Shown: positions 1 through 8,223 of the stretch, in pieces
How positions within the stretch are numbered: the first letter of the stretch is position 1
Layout of the letters: each line of letters opens with the position of its first letter
Assembly (NCBI RefSeq): GCF_010120715.1
Contig: NZ_CP047591.1
Coordinates: forward strand, 2,914,001-2,978,000
Direction: 5' to 3'
Length of the DNA stretch: 64,000 nucleotides
DNA from: Aminipila terrae
GTDB lineage: Bacteria; Bacillota; Clostridia; Peptostreptococcales; Anaerovoracaceae
Made by a program: the position numbers and the translations under genes
The notes under the pieces: generated by a model
What the model was told of the DNA's origin: nothing
The model's input: only the letters and a program-made list of their open reading frames with translations
Databases searched by the model: none

Positions 1-1
1 T

Positions 2-274
2 CGTATTGAAGCTTCCAGACTTCTGATTTACCAGGCAGCAGACATGAAGGACAAACATCTTGCTTACGGACCTAAGTCTGCTATGGCTAAGTTATTTGCT
101 GCAGAAACTGCTATGTACGTAACAACTAAGGCTGTTCAGTTACACGGTGGTTATGGTTACACGAAGGATTACCCAGTTGAAAGAATGATGAGAGACGCTA
201 AGATTACTGAGATCTATGAAGGAACATCAGAAGTTCAGAAGATTGTAATCGCTGCATCAGTATTTGGTAAATAA
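2..274 (+). CDS. Acyl-CoA dehydrogenase, C-terminal end (partial)
   Basis: Only the last 90 residues are present; the gene enters from the left edge in frame 2. The C-terminal helical domain of short-chain acyl-CoA dehydrogenases is clear: QLHGGYGYTKDYPVERMMRD followed by YEGTSEVQ, which holds the usual catalytic-base glutamate of butyryl-CoA dehydrogenases. It would be an FAD enzyme reducing an enoyl-CoA in the cytoplasm. The etfB and etfA genes follow 20 bases later, so it is probably the dehydrogenase of a bifurcating Bcd/Etf or CarCDE-type complex. The substrate (crotonyl-CoA, caffeyl-CoA or another) cannot be told from this fragment. Confidence 0.93.
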   Translation, partial: RIEASRLLIYQAADMKDKHLAYGPKSAMAKLFAAETAMYVTTKAVQLHGGYGYTKDYPVERMMRDAKITEIYEGTSEVQKIVIAASVFGK

Positions 275-294
275 AGAAGAGGGAGGAAATAGAA

Positions 295-1089
295 ATGGCA
301 TTTAAGATTATCGTATGCGCAAAACAGGTTCCTGATACAAACGTTATTAAGATTAACCCTAAGACAGGAACTCTTATCAGAGACGGCGTACCTAGCATTT
401 TAAATCATGACGATGCTAACGCTTTAGAAGAGGCTTTAAAAATTAAGGATCAATATCCTGATACACATATTACCGTTATCACTATGGGACCTCCACAGGC
501 TAATGATCTTTTATTTGAATGTTTAGCTAAGGGAGCTGATGAAGGTATTCTGATTTCAGACAGAGCTGTTGGCGGTTCTGATACTTGGGCTACTTCAAAT
601 ACGCTTGAAGCAGCAATCAAGAAAATTGGACATTTTGACCTTATGTTCGCTGGACGTCAGGCTATCGATGGAGATACAGCTCAGGTTGGACCTCAGCTTG
701 CTGAAAAGTTAGGAATTCCTCAGGTAACTTATGTAGAAGAATTCAATATGGACAAGAACATGAAGGATATCACTGTTAAAAGACAGATGGAAGATGGTTA
801 TGAACTAATTAAGCTTCAGACTCCTTGCATGCTTACAACAATTAAAGAACTTAACAAGCCTAGATACATGTCAATGAAGGGTATCTTTGGACAAAAGGAA
901 ATGAAGGTTTGGAATGCAAAGGATATCGAAGTAGACTTAACTACAGTTGGTCTTGAAGCTTCTCCTACAAACGTATTCCGATCATTTACTCCTGCTCCAA
1001 AGGGCAAGGGTGTTACACTTGAAGGTGACACAAATAATGATATTGCAAAGAAGCTTTTAGTAAATCTAAAAGGCAAGCATGTAATCTAA
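295..1089 (+). CDS. etfB: Electron transfer flavoprotein subunit beta
   Basis: The product is a 264-residue EtfB. The start is preceded by GGGAGG. The signature AGRQAIDGDTAQVGP (about residues 119-133) is the AMP/FAD-contacting loop of EtfB, and the C-terminal part KPRYMSMKGIF is typical of clostridial bifurcating Etf. In such complexes EtfB binds NADH near the bifurcating FAD and passes one electron to ferredoxin and one to the acyl-CoA dehydrogenase. It sits between the dehydrogenase gene and etfA with short spacers, so one operon is likely. That this Etf bifurcates is inferred from the ferredoxin-fused partner and the anaerobic context. Confidence 0.95.
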   Translation: MAFKIIVCAKQVPDTNVIKINPKTGTLIRDGVPSILNHDDANALEEALKIKDQYPDTHITVITMGPPQANDLLFECLAKGADEGILISDRAVGGSDTWATSNTLEAAIKKIGHFDLMFAGRQAIDGDTAQVGPQLAEKLGIPQVTYVEEFNMDKNMKDITVKRQMEDGYELIKLQTPCMLTTIKELNKPRYMSMKGIFGQKEMKVWNAKDIEVDLTTVGLEASPTNVFRSFTPAPKGKGVTLEGDTNNDIAKKLLVNLKGKHVI

Positions 1090-1108
1090 AAGGAGGAGGA
1101 ATTATATA

Positions 1109-2389
1109 ATGGCTATTCGAGTAATTAATGATAAATGTAAAGGCTGCAAGCTTTGTATCAAAGCATGTCCGTTTGATGCTATTGACATGGACGGAAAGCT
1201 GGCTGTAATTAATGAAAAGTGTACAGCTTGTAAAGCTTGTATTTCAAAATGCCCATTCGATGCTATTGAAAATACAGGCGGTGATGAAGTCGTTGATTTA
1301 AGTGCTTACAAGCATATCTGGGTATTTGCTGAACAAAGAGAAGGCAAGTTAATGAACGTTGCTCTTGAACTAATTGGCGAAGGTTACAGACTTGCTAAGG
1401 AAATCAGCGAAGATACTAAAGTATGTGCTGTTTTAGTTGGTGACGGAGTGGGTCACTTGGCTGACGAATGCTATGCTTATGGTGCTGACGAAGTTGTTCT
1501 TATCGAACACCCACTTCTAAAGCAGTATACAACAGATGCTTATACAAAGGCTATTACAGACGCTATTGAAGTGTATAAGCCAGAAATCGTTCTTTATGGT
1601 GCTACTCACATTGGTAGAGACCTGGCTCCAAGAATTGCAGCTAGATGCAACACAGGTCTTACTGCTGACTGTACTAGACTTGATGTTAAAGTATCAAGCT
1701 ATATTGATTACGCTAACAAGAACACTACATTAGATACATCCACATTAGACCCTAATGATACATCCACAGGAATCAAGCAGACTCGTCCTGCTTTCGGTGG
1801 TAACCTGATGGCTACAATCATTTGCCCAAGAACAAGACCTCAGATGTCAACTGTAAGACCTGGTGTAATGCAGAAGAGAGATAAGGTTGCTGGTGCAAAG
1901 GGTGTATTAACTGTATTCAAGCCTGAAATTGCTAAAGATGATATTCATGTTCAGATTGTAGAAATTGTTAAATCTGCTAAAGAAATGGTATCATTAACAG
2001 ATGCTGATATTATCTGTTCAGGTGGTAGAGGTCTTGGTGACGCTTCCGGTTTCGAACTTATTAAAAAGTTTGCTGATAAAGTTGGCGGTGTTGTTGGTTC
2101 TTCAAGAGCTGCCGTTGACGCTGGATGGATTGATCATTCACATCAGGTTGGACAGACTGGTACTACTGTAAAGCCTAAGATTTACTTTGCTTGCGGTATT
2201 TCTGGAGCTATTCAGCATTTAGCTGGTATGCAGACTTCAGACATCATTGTTGCTATCAACAAAGATGCAGATGCTCCTATGATGGAAATGGCAGACTATG
2301 CAATTTGTGGAGACCTTTATAAGGTAATTCCTGAAATCATAGCTGAATGGGATAATGCTGAAGCTCTTTATGATGCATCAACAAAATAA
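1109..2389 (+). CDS. etfA: Electron transfer flavoprotein subunit alpha with N-terminal 2x[4Fe-4S] ferredoxin domain
   Basis: This 426-residue protein is longer than a standard EtfA because residues 1-55 form a bacterial ferredoxin domain with Cys10, 13, 16, 20 and Cys38, 41, 44, 48 in two CxxCxxCxxxCP motifs. The rest is EtfA: an N-terminal Rossmann-like part and a C-terminal FAD domain with GGRGLGD and VGQTGTTVKP. The same fusion is known in CarE of the Acetobacterium woodii caffeyl-CoA reductase. The extra clusters probably carry the low-potential electron from the bifurcating flavin to ferredoxin. AGGAGGAGG precedes the start, and a strong terminator follows. Confidence 0.95.
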   Translation: MAIRVINDKCKGCKLCIKACPFDAIDMDGKLAVINEKCTACKACISKCPFDAIENTGGDEVVDLSAYKHIWVFAEQREGKLMNVALELIGEGYRLAKEISEDTKVCAVLVGDGVGHLADECYAYGADEVVLIEHPLLKQYTTDAYTKAITDAIEVYKPEIVLYGATHIGRDLAPRIAARCNTGLTADCTRLDVKVSSYIDYANKNTTLDTSTLDPNDTSTGIKQTRPAFGGNLMATIICPRTRPQMSTVRPGVMQKRDKVAGAKGVLTVFKPEIAKDDIHVQIVEIVKSAKEMVSLTDADIICSGGRGLGDASGFELIKKFADKVGGVVGSSRAAVDAGWIDHSHQVGQTGTTVKPKIYFACGISGAIQHLAGMQTSDIIVAINKDADAPMMEMADYAICGDLYKVIPEIIAEWDNAEALYDASTK

Positions 2390-2421
2390 ATTTTCAGATT
2401 TATACCATATTTAAATAAAAA

Positions 2422-2450
2422 ATCCGACAGTTCTCTGTCGGATTTTTTTT
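2422..2450 (+). terminator. Rho-independent terminator after etfA
   Basis: A perfect 9-base stem (ATCCGACAG / CTGTCGGAT) with a 4-base loop is followed by a run of T. It lies 32 bases after the etfA stop and closes the dehydrogenase-Etf operon. Confidence 0.93.
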
Positions 2451-2464
2451 GTGTAAAAAGTCGA

Positions 2465-2492
2465 TTGTCATTATTCTGGAAGGGTATATAAT
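2465..2492 (+). promoter_or_regulatory. Sigma-A-type promoter for the small ferredoxin gene
   Basis: TTGTCA (2465-2470) and TATAAT (2487-2492) are separated by 16 bases, directly downstream of the etfA terminator and about 30 bases before the ferredoxin start. This suggests the ferredoxin is transcribed separately from the Etf operon. Confidence 0.65.
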
Positions 2493-2522
2493 ATAAAATA
2501 ATAAATAGTAGGAGGAAAAAAT

Positions 2523-2741
2523 ATGGATATAAAAGAGACAGAAGGAAAAGCCAAAAACAAGCACATTGCAAACATAGATGGAAAAAAATGTATAGGATGT
2601 GGAGGATGCAAAAGGAACTGTAAATTTGATGCTATTTTCAGAGGAAAAGAATACTATATTGTAGATAGGGAAAAGTGTACAGGATGTAAAGTGTGCGTGG
2701 AAGTCTGTCCGGCAGAAGCCATCTCCTATGAGACAAAATAA
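2523..2741 (+). CDS. 2x[4Fe-4S] ferredoxin
   Basis: This is a 72-residue soluble ferredoxin. Two cluster motifs are visible: Cys23, 26, 29, 33 and Cys52, 55, 58, 62. AGGAGGA lies just upstream of the ATG. The protein has a polar N-terminal extension of about 20 residues compared with the 55-residue clostridial ferredoxin. It probably shuttles low-potential electrons in the cytoplasm, and its position after the Etf operon makes it a natural electron acceptor for that complex, although this is inferred from proximity. It is bounded by terminators on both sides. Confidence 0.92.
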   Translation: MDIKETEGKAKNKHIANIDGKKCIGCGGCKRNCKFDAIFRGKEYYIVDREKCTGCKVCVEVCPAEAISYETK

Positions 2742-2752
2742 ACATAAAAAAT

Positions 2753-2782
2753 AAAAAGGCTGTTTGGTCAGCCTTTTTATAA
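2753..2782. terminator. Bidirectional terminator between ferredoxin and maf
   Basis: AAAAAGGCTG and CAGCCTTTTT form a 10-base stem around TTTGGT. It has T-runs in both directions, so it can end the ferredoxin transcript and the convergent maf transcript. Confidence 0.88.
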
Positions 2783-2809
2783 GTCAAATGAGCCTGATAG
2801 GGGCTTTTT

Positions 2810-3394
2810 TTATTTAAAAATATGATTAAATTCTAATTCGATTCTATCCCAGGGAAATCCTATTACATTATTTAAATCACCCTCAATGTGATCCACATAT
2901 TGACCGAACTTTCCCTGTATAGCATAAGAACCTGCCTTATCATAAGGTTCCGATGTATCCAGATAGGCATTTAATTCCTGATCTGTAAAGTCTTTAAAAA
3001 AAACTTTTGTAATTTCGTAAAAGCAGTGTCGAATACTGGTTTCTGCCTGTAAGATACATACGCCTGTAGCAACAAAATGCTCTTTTGCTCTTAAAGACCA
3101 CAAAGTATCATAGGCGTCTTGCCTGTCCTTTGGTTTCCCGATGATTTTATCTTTATAAACCACAGTATCTGCGGCAATAATAACGGGATGTTCATGATTT
3201 TCTTTTAAAACCATTTGCTCAACAAATAAAGCTTTTTTAAGTGCAAGATACATAACAGCATCTTCCATTCCTGCTCCTTCAGGAATGGTTTCATCAACAT
3301 CTGCAGGGAATATGGCAGGATTGATACCATGTTGATGCATGATATCGATGCGTCTTTGTGATGAAGATGCTAAGATTATATTTTTTTTGTTCAT
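2810..3394 (-). CDS. maf: Maf/YhdE family nucleotide pyrophosphatase
   Basis: The 194-residue product begins with the Maf signature ASSSQRR (residues 9-15) and contains AADTVVY and IIGKPKD, the conserved phosphate- and metal-binding segments of the family. Maf proteins hydrolyse dTTP, UTP or modified pyrimidine nucleotides to the monophosphate and are linked to septum control in Bacillus. Length is normal. It is a single-gene unit convergent with the ferredoxin gene; AAGGAG is present upstream of the ATG. Confidence 0.93.
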   Translation of the reverse strand: MNKKNIILASSSQRRIDIMHQHGINPAIFPADVDETIPEGAGMEDAVMYLALKKALFVEQMVLKENHEHPVIIAADTVVYKDKIIGKPKDRQDAYDTLWSLRAKEHFVATGVCILQAETSIRHCFYEITKVFFKDFTDQELNAYLDTSEPYDKAGSYAIQGKFGQYVDHIEGDLNNVIGFPWDRIELEFNHIFK

Positions 3395-3483
3395 TATTTA
3401 AATTCTCCTTAAAAGGTATATTACAGCAAAAATGCATTAATTATAATTATTATTATACCATAAAATGTGAAAGGTTCATCTAT

Positions 3484-3512
3484 GTGTAAATTAAAAAATA
3501 TGGGAAATACTA
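3484..3512 (+). promoter_or_regulatory. Possible forespore sigma-F/G promoter for spoVA
   Basis: GTGTA (3484-3488, 4 of 5 matches to the sigma-F -35 GYWTA) is followed after 17 bases by AATACTA (3506-3512), one base off the sigma-G -10 CATNHTA. The position, about 35 bases before spoVAC, is right. The region is AT-rich, so chance matches are easy and this call is weak. Confidence 0.3.
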
Positions 3513-3545
3513 TAACAGATAGTAAGGATTGTGGAGGAAAAATAC

Positions 3546-4013
3546 ATGGAGAACAAAGATGAACAAAAGAAGAAAGTAGCAAAAGCTTATGAAAAATATG
3601 CAGATCAATTCACACCTAAACCAAAATACTTTGGGAATTGTGTCAGAGCTTTTTTCTCAGGAGGAGCAGTCTGTCTCATAGCACTTTTTTTAAATAACTC
3701 TTTTTTAGGAAGTGGTATGAGTAAAGTGGCGGCAGGAAGTTTTGTTACAATTATCCTGGTATGTACGGCGCAGCTTTTAACAGGAATAGGAGTATTTGAT
3801 ACAATTGCAAAATTTGCTGGGGCTGGAGTAATTGTACCAATTACAGGGTTTGCAAACTCTATGGTTGCACCTGCCATTGAATATAAAAAAGAAGGTCTGG
3901 TTTTGGGCGTAGGTGCAAAACTTTTCAGTCTGGCGGGACCAGTTCTTGTAAGTGGAATAAGCACAGCTACCCTTATTGGATTAATATATTGGTTAATTGG
4001 TAGATTTTTTTAA
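3546..4013 (+). CDS. spoVAC: Stage V sporulation protein AC
   Basis: The product is a membrane protein of about 155 residues with an N-terminal charged stretch, the family hallmark YADQFTPKPKYF, and four or so hydrophobic segments. SpoVAC is an inner-membrane channel component that moves dipicolinic acid and calcium into the developing spore and releases it at germination. I chose the ATG at 3546 because GGAGGA stands 7 bases upstream; the in-frame GTG at 3531 overlaps that site. It is followed directly by spoVAD and spoVAE, the usual clostridial three-gene arrangement. Confidence 0.95.
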   Translation: MENKDEQKKKVAKAYEKYADQFTPKPKYFGNCVRAFFSGGAVCLIALFLNNSFLGSGMSKVAAGSFVTIILVCTAQLLTGIGVFDTIAKFAGAGVIVPITGFANSMVAPAIEYKKEGLVLGVGAKLFSLAGPVLVSGISTATLIGLIYWLIGRFF

Positions 4014-4026
4014 GGAGATAAAATTA

Positions 4027-5124
4027 ATGACAGGGAATAAAGCAAAAAATAAGTTAGGAAAACAGACTCTGGTTTTTCCCAATAAGCCTATTATTGCAAG
4101 TGGCGGAGCTATAGTTGGCGTTAAAGAAGGACAGGGCCCCCTTGGAAAATGGTTTGACACGGTTTTGGAGGAGGATACCTTCGGAGAGAAGACTTGGGAA
4201 AAATCAGAAAGTAAGATGCTGAAAGAAGCCGTGAAAATGGCTATAACTCGTGGGGGAAAAGCAGAATCTGAGATTGAGGCAATACTTACTGGAGATTTGT
4301 TAAATCAATTAATGTCATCTGCTTTTATGGCCCGTGATATGCAAATACCCTTTATAGGACTTTATGGTGCTTGTTCTACTATGGCGGAAAGCTTATTAGT
4401 AGGTAGTGTCTTAATTGATGGAGAGTATGGTAATAACATAATTGCAGGGGCATCCAGCCATTATTGTACTGCAGAAAGACAATTCCGGATGCCTCTTGAA
4501 CACGGGAACCAGAGGCCACCTTCCGCACAGTGGACAGCTACCGCAGCAGGAGCAATTTTACTTGCTGCTAATGATAATCAGACGGCGAATGAACCAAAAA
4601 CATTGATAGTAGACAACAGTACGGCTAATCCAATCACAGAAAAAACAGTATGTATTACTCATGGAACTTTTGGTAAAATCATAGACACAGGGCTTAAAGA
4701 TGTAAATCAGATGGGTGCAGCCATGGCACCTGCCTTTGTAGATACTGTGCTTAATCATTTGGAGGATACTGGCAGAAAGTTTTCAGATTATGATATGATT
4801 TTAAGTGGTGATTTGGGACATATAGGAAAACAGATAGCCATGGATTTGTTAGCAGATGCCGGCATACCAGTTAAAGATCTGGTAAACTGTTATGATGATT
4901 GTGGAGCCATGATTTATGAAAAAGAACAGGATACCCATGCAGGTGGAAGCGGATGTGGGTGTTCAGCAAGTGTATTTACAGGGTATATATACAAAAGAAT
5001 GAAGAAAGGCGAACTTAAAAGGGTACTTTTGATTTCTACAGGAGCTTTGCTTTCTACAATCAGCCCTGGACAGGGAGAATCGATACCAGGTATTGCCCAT
5101 GCTGTGTGCATTGAGACCTGCTAG
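4027..5124 (+). CDS. spoVAD: Stage V sporulation protein AD
   Basis: The product is about 365 residues with a thiolase-like fold. GLYGACSTMAESLLVGS and YCTAERQFRMPLE are strongly conserved SpoVAD segments; it binds dipicolinic acid rather than acting as a thiolase. The ATG at 4027 follows AAGGAG, which itself lies at the spoVAC stop, so translation is probably coupled. The late part DTHAGGSGCGCSASV is also typical of the family. Location: spore inner-membrane surface. Confidence 0.95.
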   Translation: MTGNKAKNKLGKQTLVFPNKPIIASGGAIVGVKEGQGPLGKWFDTVLEEDTFGEKTWEKSESKMLKEAVKMAITRGGKAESEIEAILTGDLLNQLMSSAFMARDMQIPFIGLYGACSTMAESLLVGSVLIDGEYGNNIIAGASSHYCTAERQFRMPLEHGNQRPPSAQWTATAAGAILLAANDNQTANEPKTLIVDNSTANPITEKTVCITHGTFGKIIDTGLKDVNQMGAAMAPAFVDTVLNHLEDTGRKFSDYDMILSGDLGHIGKQIAMDLLADAGIPVKDLVNCYDDCGAMIYEKEQDTHAGGSGCGCSASVFTGYIYKRMKKGELKRVLLISTGALLSTISPGQGESIPGIAHAVCIETC

Positions 5125-5138
5125 AAAGGAGATAAAGT

Positions 5139-5491
5139 ATGGAATACTTTTATTGTTTTTGTATTGGCGGCATTATATGTGTTGTAGGTCAGATTTTACT
5201 GGATACAACTAAATTGACGGCTCCCAGAATATTAGTCATTTTTGTTGTTACTGGTGCAGTACTGCAGGCACTGAATTTATATCAGCCGCTAGTTGATTTA
5301 GCTGGGAATGGTGCTACGGTACCACTACCAGGATTCGGATATGCCCTGGCCAAGGGGCCATGGATGGAGCGAAAGACGGGTTCCTGGGCGCTTTGACCGG
5401 GGCTGTGAAAGACACTGCAGCTGGAGTTACTGTAGCAATAGTGTTTGGATATATTATAGCGGTAATATTTAATCCCAAATCGATTAGATAG
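5139..5491 (+). CDS. spoVAE: Stage V sporulation protein AE (one frameshift)
   Basis: The gene starts with GAAAGGAG before the ATG and encodes a small membrane protein. The reading frame breaks after GFGYALAKG at the G-run 5354-5357. Adding one G restores AMDGAKDGFLGALTGAVKDT and a hydrophobic C-terminus ending at 5491, for 117 residues, the normal SpoVAE length. The third component of the dipicolinate channel is expected exactly here. I regard the break as a probable sequence error, but true loss cannot be excluded from the sequence alone. Confidence 0.88.
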
Positions 5492-5503
5492 ATTTTGTAC
5501 AAA

Positions 5504-5566
5504 AGACTGCTTCATAATAAATAATCTGACTTAAATGCTGATTTATTTATTTTGGGGCAGCTTTTT
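5504..5566 (+). terminator. Long imperfect hairpin ending the spoVA operon
   Basis: A stem of roughly 20 pairs with G-U pairs and mismatches runs from CTGCTTCA on the left to TTGGGGCAG on the right and is followed by CTTTTTATT. It begins 13 bases after the spoVAE stop. Confidence 0.7.
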
Positions 5567-5667
5567 ATTGAGATAAAATCTGGCTGCTCTCTAAAATTAA
5601 TATAGTTACAAAGTCAACATATGGTGGTAATATATAACTAAATAAAAAGAATGAATTGAGGGATACA

Positions 5668-6299
5668 ATGTTTGGATTTAAAAATGAGGAAGAAAGATTA
5701 AAAGCAGTAGAAAGTATCATAAAAGATGAATGGGAAATGTTTCAGAAAGTTAATAACATAGGGGAAGGGCATCCTGTCAGAATGACTTTAAAACCTTTCA
5801 TATAATGCGCTTCAGCCAATATAGCGCATGGAATGATTTCATGATAAAAAGCTATGGACAAGACATAGAAGAGGCCATAAAACAGGGCAGAAACCTAGTT
5901 ATGGAAAAATATGCGTTTATGATGGAATTTACAAATCCCCAATATTATAAAAGTGAGCTTGAGCCCCATTTGCCTGTTATAGACTTAGAAACCATGAATA
6001 TGGTAGAAGAAATAGCATGGTATATGGTGGACTGTGAAAAAGAAATCGCCGCTAAATATCCTAAATTGGCTAATTCTGGAAGACCCATTGAAGCCAGAGG
6101 TGACATCACAGGATTTACGTCAGTTGAAACTTATGCAAAGGGTGAATTAAAAACTTATTCAAAAAATACTCTTAGGCTTTATTTAGATTATGTCAGAGAA
6201 AACAGAGCTGCAGGAAAAAACCTTGCTTTAAAGGTGCAGGAGGAAATGGTAAAAATGTATGGATATGCATCCATAGAAGATGCAGAAAATAAGTTGTAG
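5668..6299 (+). CDS. DUF4125 family protein (one frameshift)
   Basis: The frame opens at the ATG at 5668 after GAGGGA and breaks at the G-run 5761-5764. Adding one G gives a continuous protein of 210 residues with DEWEMFQKVNNIGGRASCQ followed by FKTFHIMRFSQYSAWND, which I recognise as the DUF4125 pattern. It is predicted to be soluble and mostly helical with no known activity. The C-terminal third carries RAAGKNLALKVQEEMVKMYG. It is followed 26 bases later by a TPR gene and then a DUF4037 gene, an association I have seen described only as domains of unknown function. The function is unknown. Confidence 0.82.
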
Positions 6300-6325
6300 A
6301 TTTGATTAATGGATTGGATGATGAT

Positions 6326-7189
6326 ATGGATTTAAATTTGTTTTTTCAGGAACTGGATTTGATTTTTAAAACAGGGAACATTAAAGAAGCTGAGCAACTT
6401 GTATTAAGGTGGATGGAAAAGGCCCAGAAGGAAGGTAATATCCCTGCAATCCTTGCTATTTCTAATGAATTAGGTGGAATATACAGAGTAACAAGCAGGT
6501 TTGAAGAAGGTAAAAATGCGTATTCCATTGCTGTTCAAGCGGTTAAGCTGTTAAATTTGGAAAATACGGAGCAACATGGAACTACTCTGCTAAACCTGGC
6601 CAGTGTATATGCAGCTTCTAAAAACAATCATGAGGCCCTGAGGTTATACGAGCAGGCGGCAGGAATCTTTGAAAAATGTGGATTAAGCAATGATTACAGG
6701 CTGGCAGCATTATATAATAATATAAGCCATGTTTACGATGAGTTAAATGAATTGGATAAAGCAGAGCTTAATGCAGAAAAGTCTTTAAGAATTATAGAAA
6801 CCCTGCCTGATTTTCCTGTGGAGATGGCTACTACGTGCACCTCACTAGCCTGTATATATTTAAAGCAGAAGCGATATCAGGAAGCTGAGCGCAACCTGTT
6901 TACCGCAGAGCAGATATTTAAAAAGCAGCAGGGAAAGTTAGATCCCCATTATGCAGCAACCTTAAGTGCTATGGGTGAGTTATATTATTATACCGGCAAT
7001 TATGTTCTGTCAATTGATTATTTTGAGAAGGCCCTGGAAATGATACGGGTTAATTACGGAGAAAATATATCGTATGCTTCAACTTGCAGGAATATAGCAC
7101 AAATATATGAGGCCATAGGTAATCCGTCCAAAAAAGATGAATATAACCTGCTTGCAGCACAGGTGGAAGAAAGGATAAATAAAATATGA
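6326..7189 (+). CDS. Tetratricopeptide repeat protein
   Basis: About 287 residues made mostly of TPR helices: repeated patterns such as ATTLLNLASVYAASKNNHEA, AALYNNISHVYDELNELDKA and AATLSAMGELYYYTGNYVLS show at least five to six repeats. TPR arrays bind partner proteins. I chose the ATG at 6326 because it has a GGATTGG sequence upstream; alternative TTG starts exist at 6302 and 6314. The stop overlaps the start of the DUF4037 gene by ATGA, which indicates translational coupling. It may be the scaffold linking the DUF4125 and DUF4037 proteins; that is inference. Confidence 0.88.
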   Translation: MDLNLFFQELDLIFKTGNIKEAEQLVLRWMEKAQKEGNIPAILAISNELGGIYRVTSRFEEGKNAYSIAVQAVKLLNLENTEQHGTTLLNLASVYAASKNNHEALRLYEQAAGIFEKCGLSNDYRLAALYNNISHVYDELNELDKAELNAEKSLRIIETLPDFPVEMATTCTSLACIYLKQKRYQEAERNLFTAEQIFKKQQGKLDPHYAATLSAMGELYYYTGNYVLSIDYFEKALEMIRVNYGENISYASTCRNIAQIYEAIGNPSKKDEYNLLAAQVEERINKI

Positions 7190-8130
7190 GGATGACAGGA
7201 TTGGAATTATCAAAGGCTTACTATGAGGCTTTTGGCAGAAGTATGATACACAATCAATTTCCTGAATATGAAAAGTATGCAGCGGTAGGACTCATTGGTG
7301 AGGGCTCTGAATGCCTGGGTTTTGATGATGAAGTGTCAGAGGACCATGATTTTGGACCTGGATTTTGTATTTGGCTTCCAGAAGAAATATATAAAGTCGT
7401 AGGCACTCAGATGCAGAAAGCATACGAAAATCTACCTAAAACTTTTGAAAACAAATATCGAATGGAAACCTTTGAGGGGAAAGGACGAGTTGGAGTATTC
7501 AGTATAAATGAATTTTATAAAAAATACACTGGCTGCTCTGGAACTCCTCAAAATAATGTTGAGTGGATGCTTATTCCTGAAACCAGTTTATGTACAGCAG
7601 TAAATGGAAAAGTCTTTGAAGATCCATTAGGACAGTTTTCAGTTATTAGAAATGAGTTATTGAACTTTTATCCAAAAGATATATTCCTGAAGAAAATTGT
7701 TGCCAGAATGGCAGTGATGTCTCAGGCAGGGCAGTATAATTATGGCCGCTGTATGAAGAGAGGGGAATTTGCTGCTGCTTATCTGGCTTGCAGCGAATTT
7801 ATAAAGGCTGCAGTTTCAGCCGTTTATCTATTAAACAGGAAGTATATGCCCTTTTATAAATGGATGTTCAGAGGTATGATTAATCTTGAAAATCTTAGAG
7901 ATGTAAAAGAAATGTCTGAACAACTCATATTGATTCCTGATGTCCCAGAGAATACTCTGAAGAAGCTGGAACTCATTGAAGATATATGTATTAAAATCAG
8001 AGAAGAATTAAACAGACAGGAAATTGTAAGAGGTACAGATAATTTCCTGCAGAATCACTGTTATGAAGTTATGAATTCAATTTCTGATGCTAAAATCAGA
8101 AGCTTACCTGTTATTTATGACTGCAGGTAA
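7186..8130 (+). CDS. DUF4037 protein, nucleotidyltransferase-like
   Basis: The 314-residue product belongs to the DUF4037 family. Residues about 35-60 read GLIGEGSECLGFDDEVSEDH followed by DFG: a GS motif and a DxD pair (Asp-His-Asp) spaced as in minimal nucleotidyltransferases of the polymerase-beta fold. The C-terminal half is helical, with LLNRKYMPFYKWMFR resembling the helical domain of aminoglycoside nucleotidyltransferases. It may transfer a nucleotide to a protein, RNA or small molecule. It overlaps the TPR gene by four bases, so it is coexpressed. Substrate unknown. Confidence 0.85.
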   Translation: MRMTGLELSKAYYEAFGRSMIHNQFPEYEKYAAVGLIGEGSECLGFDDEVSEDHDFGPGFCIWLPEEIYKVVGTQMQKAYENLPKTFENKYRMETFEGKGRVGVFSINEFYKKYTGCSGTPQNNVEWMLIPETSLCTAVNGKVFEDPLGQFSVIRNELLNFYPKDIFLKKIVARMAVMSQAGQYNYGRCMKRGEFAAAYLACSEFIKAAVSAVYLLNRKYMPFYKWMFRGMINLENLRDVKEMSEQLILIPDVPENTLKKLELIEDICIKIREELNRQEIVRGTDNFLQNHCYEVMNSISDAKIRSLPVIYDCR

Positions 8131-8178
8131 TAGGTTCAGTTGATATACTAATTGTTAAAGTGAAATAATAATTATATA

Positions 8179-8213
8179 AAAAACGAGTCTTTTAAAATAA
8201 AGACTCGTTTTTG
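8179..8213. terminator. Bidirectional terminator between DUF4037 and pbp genes
   Basis: AAAAACGAGTCT pairs perfectly with AGACTCGTTTTT over 12 bases around a 10-base loop. Terminal A and T runs allow it to serve both convergent transcripts. Confidence 0.9.
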
Positions 8214-8223
8214 ATTGTATTTT

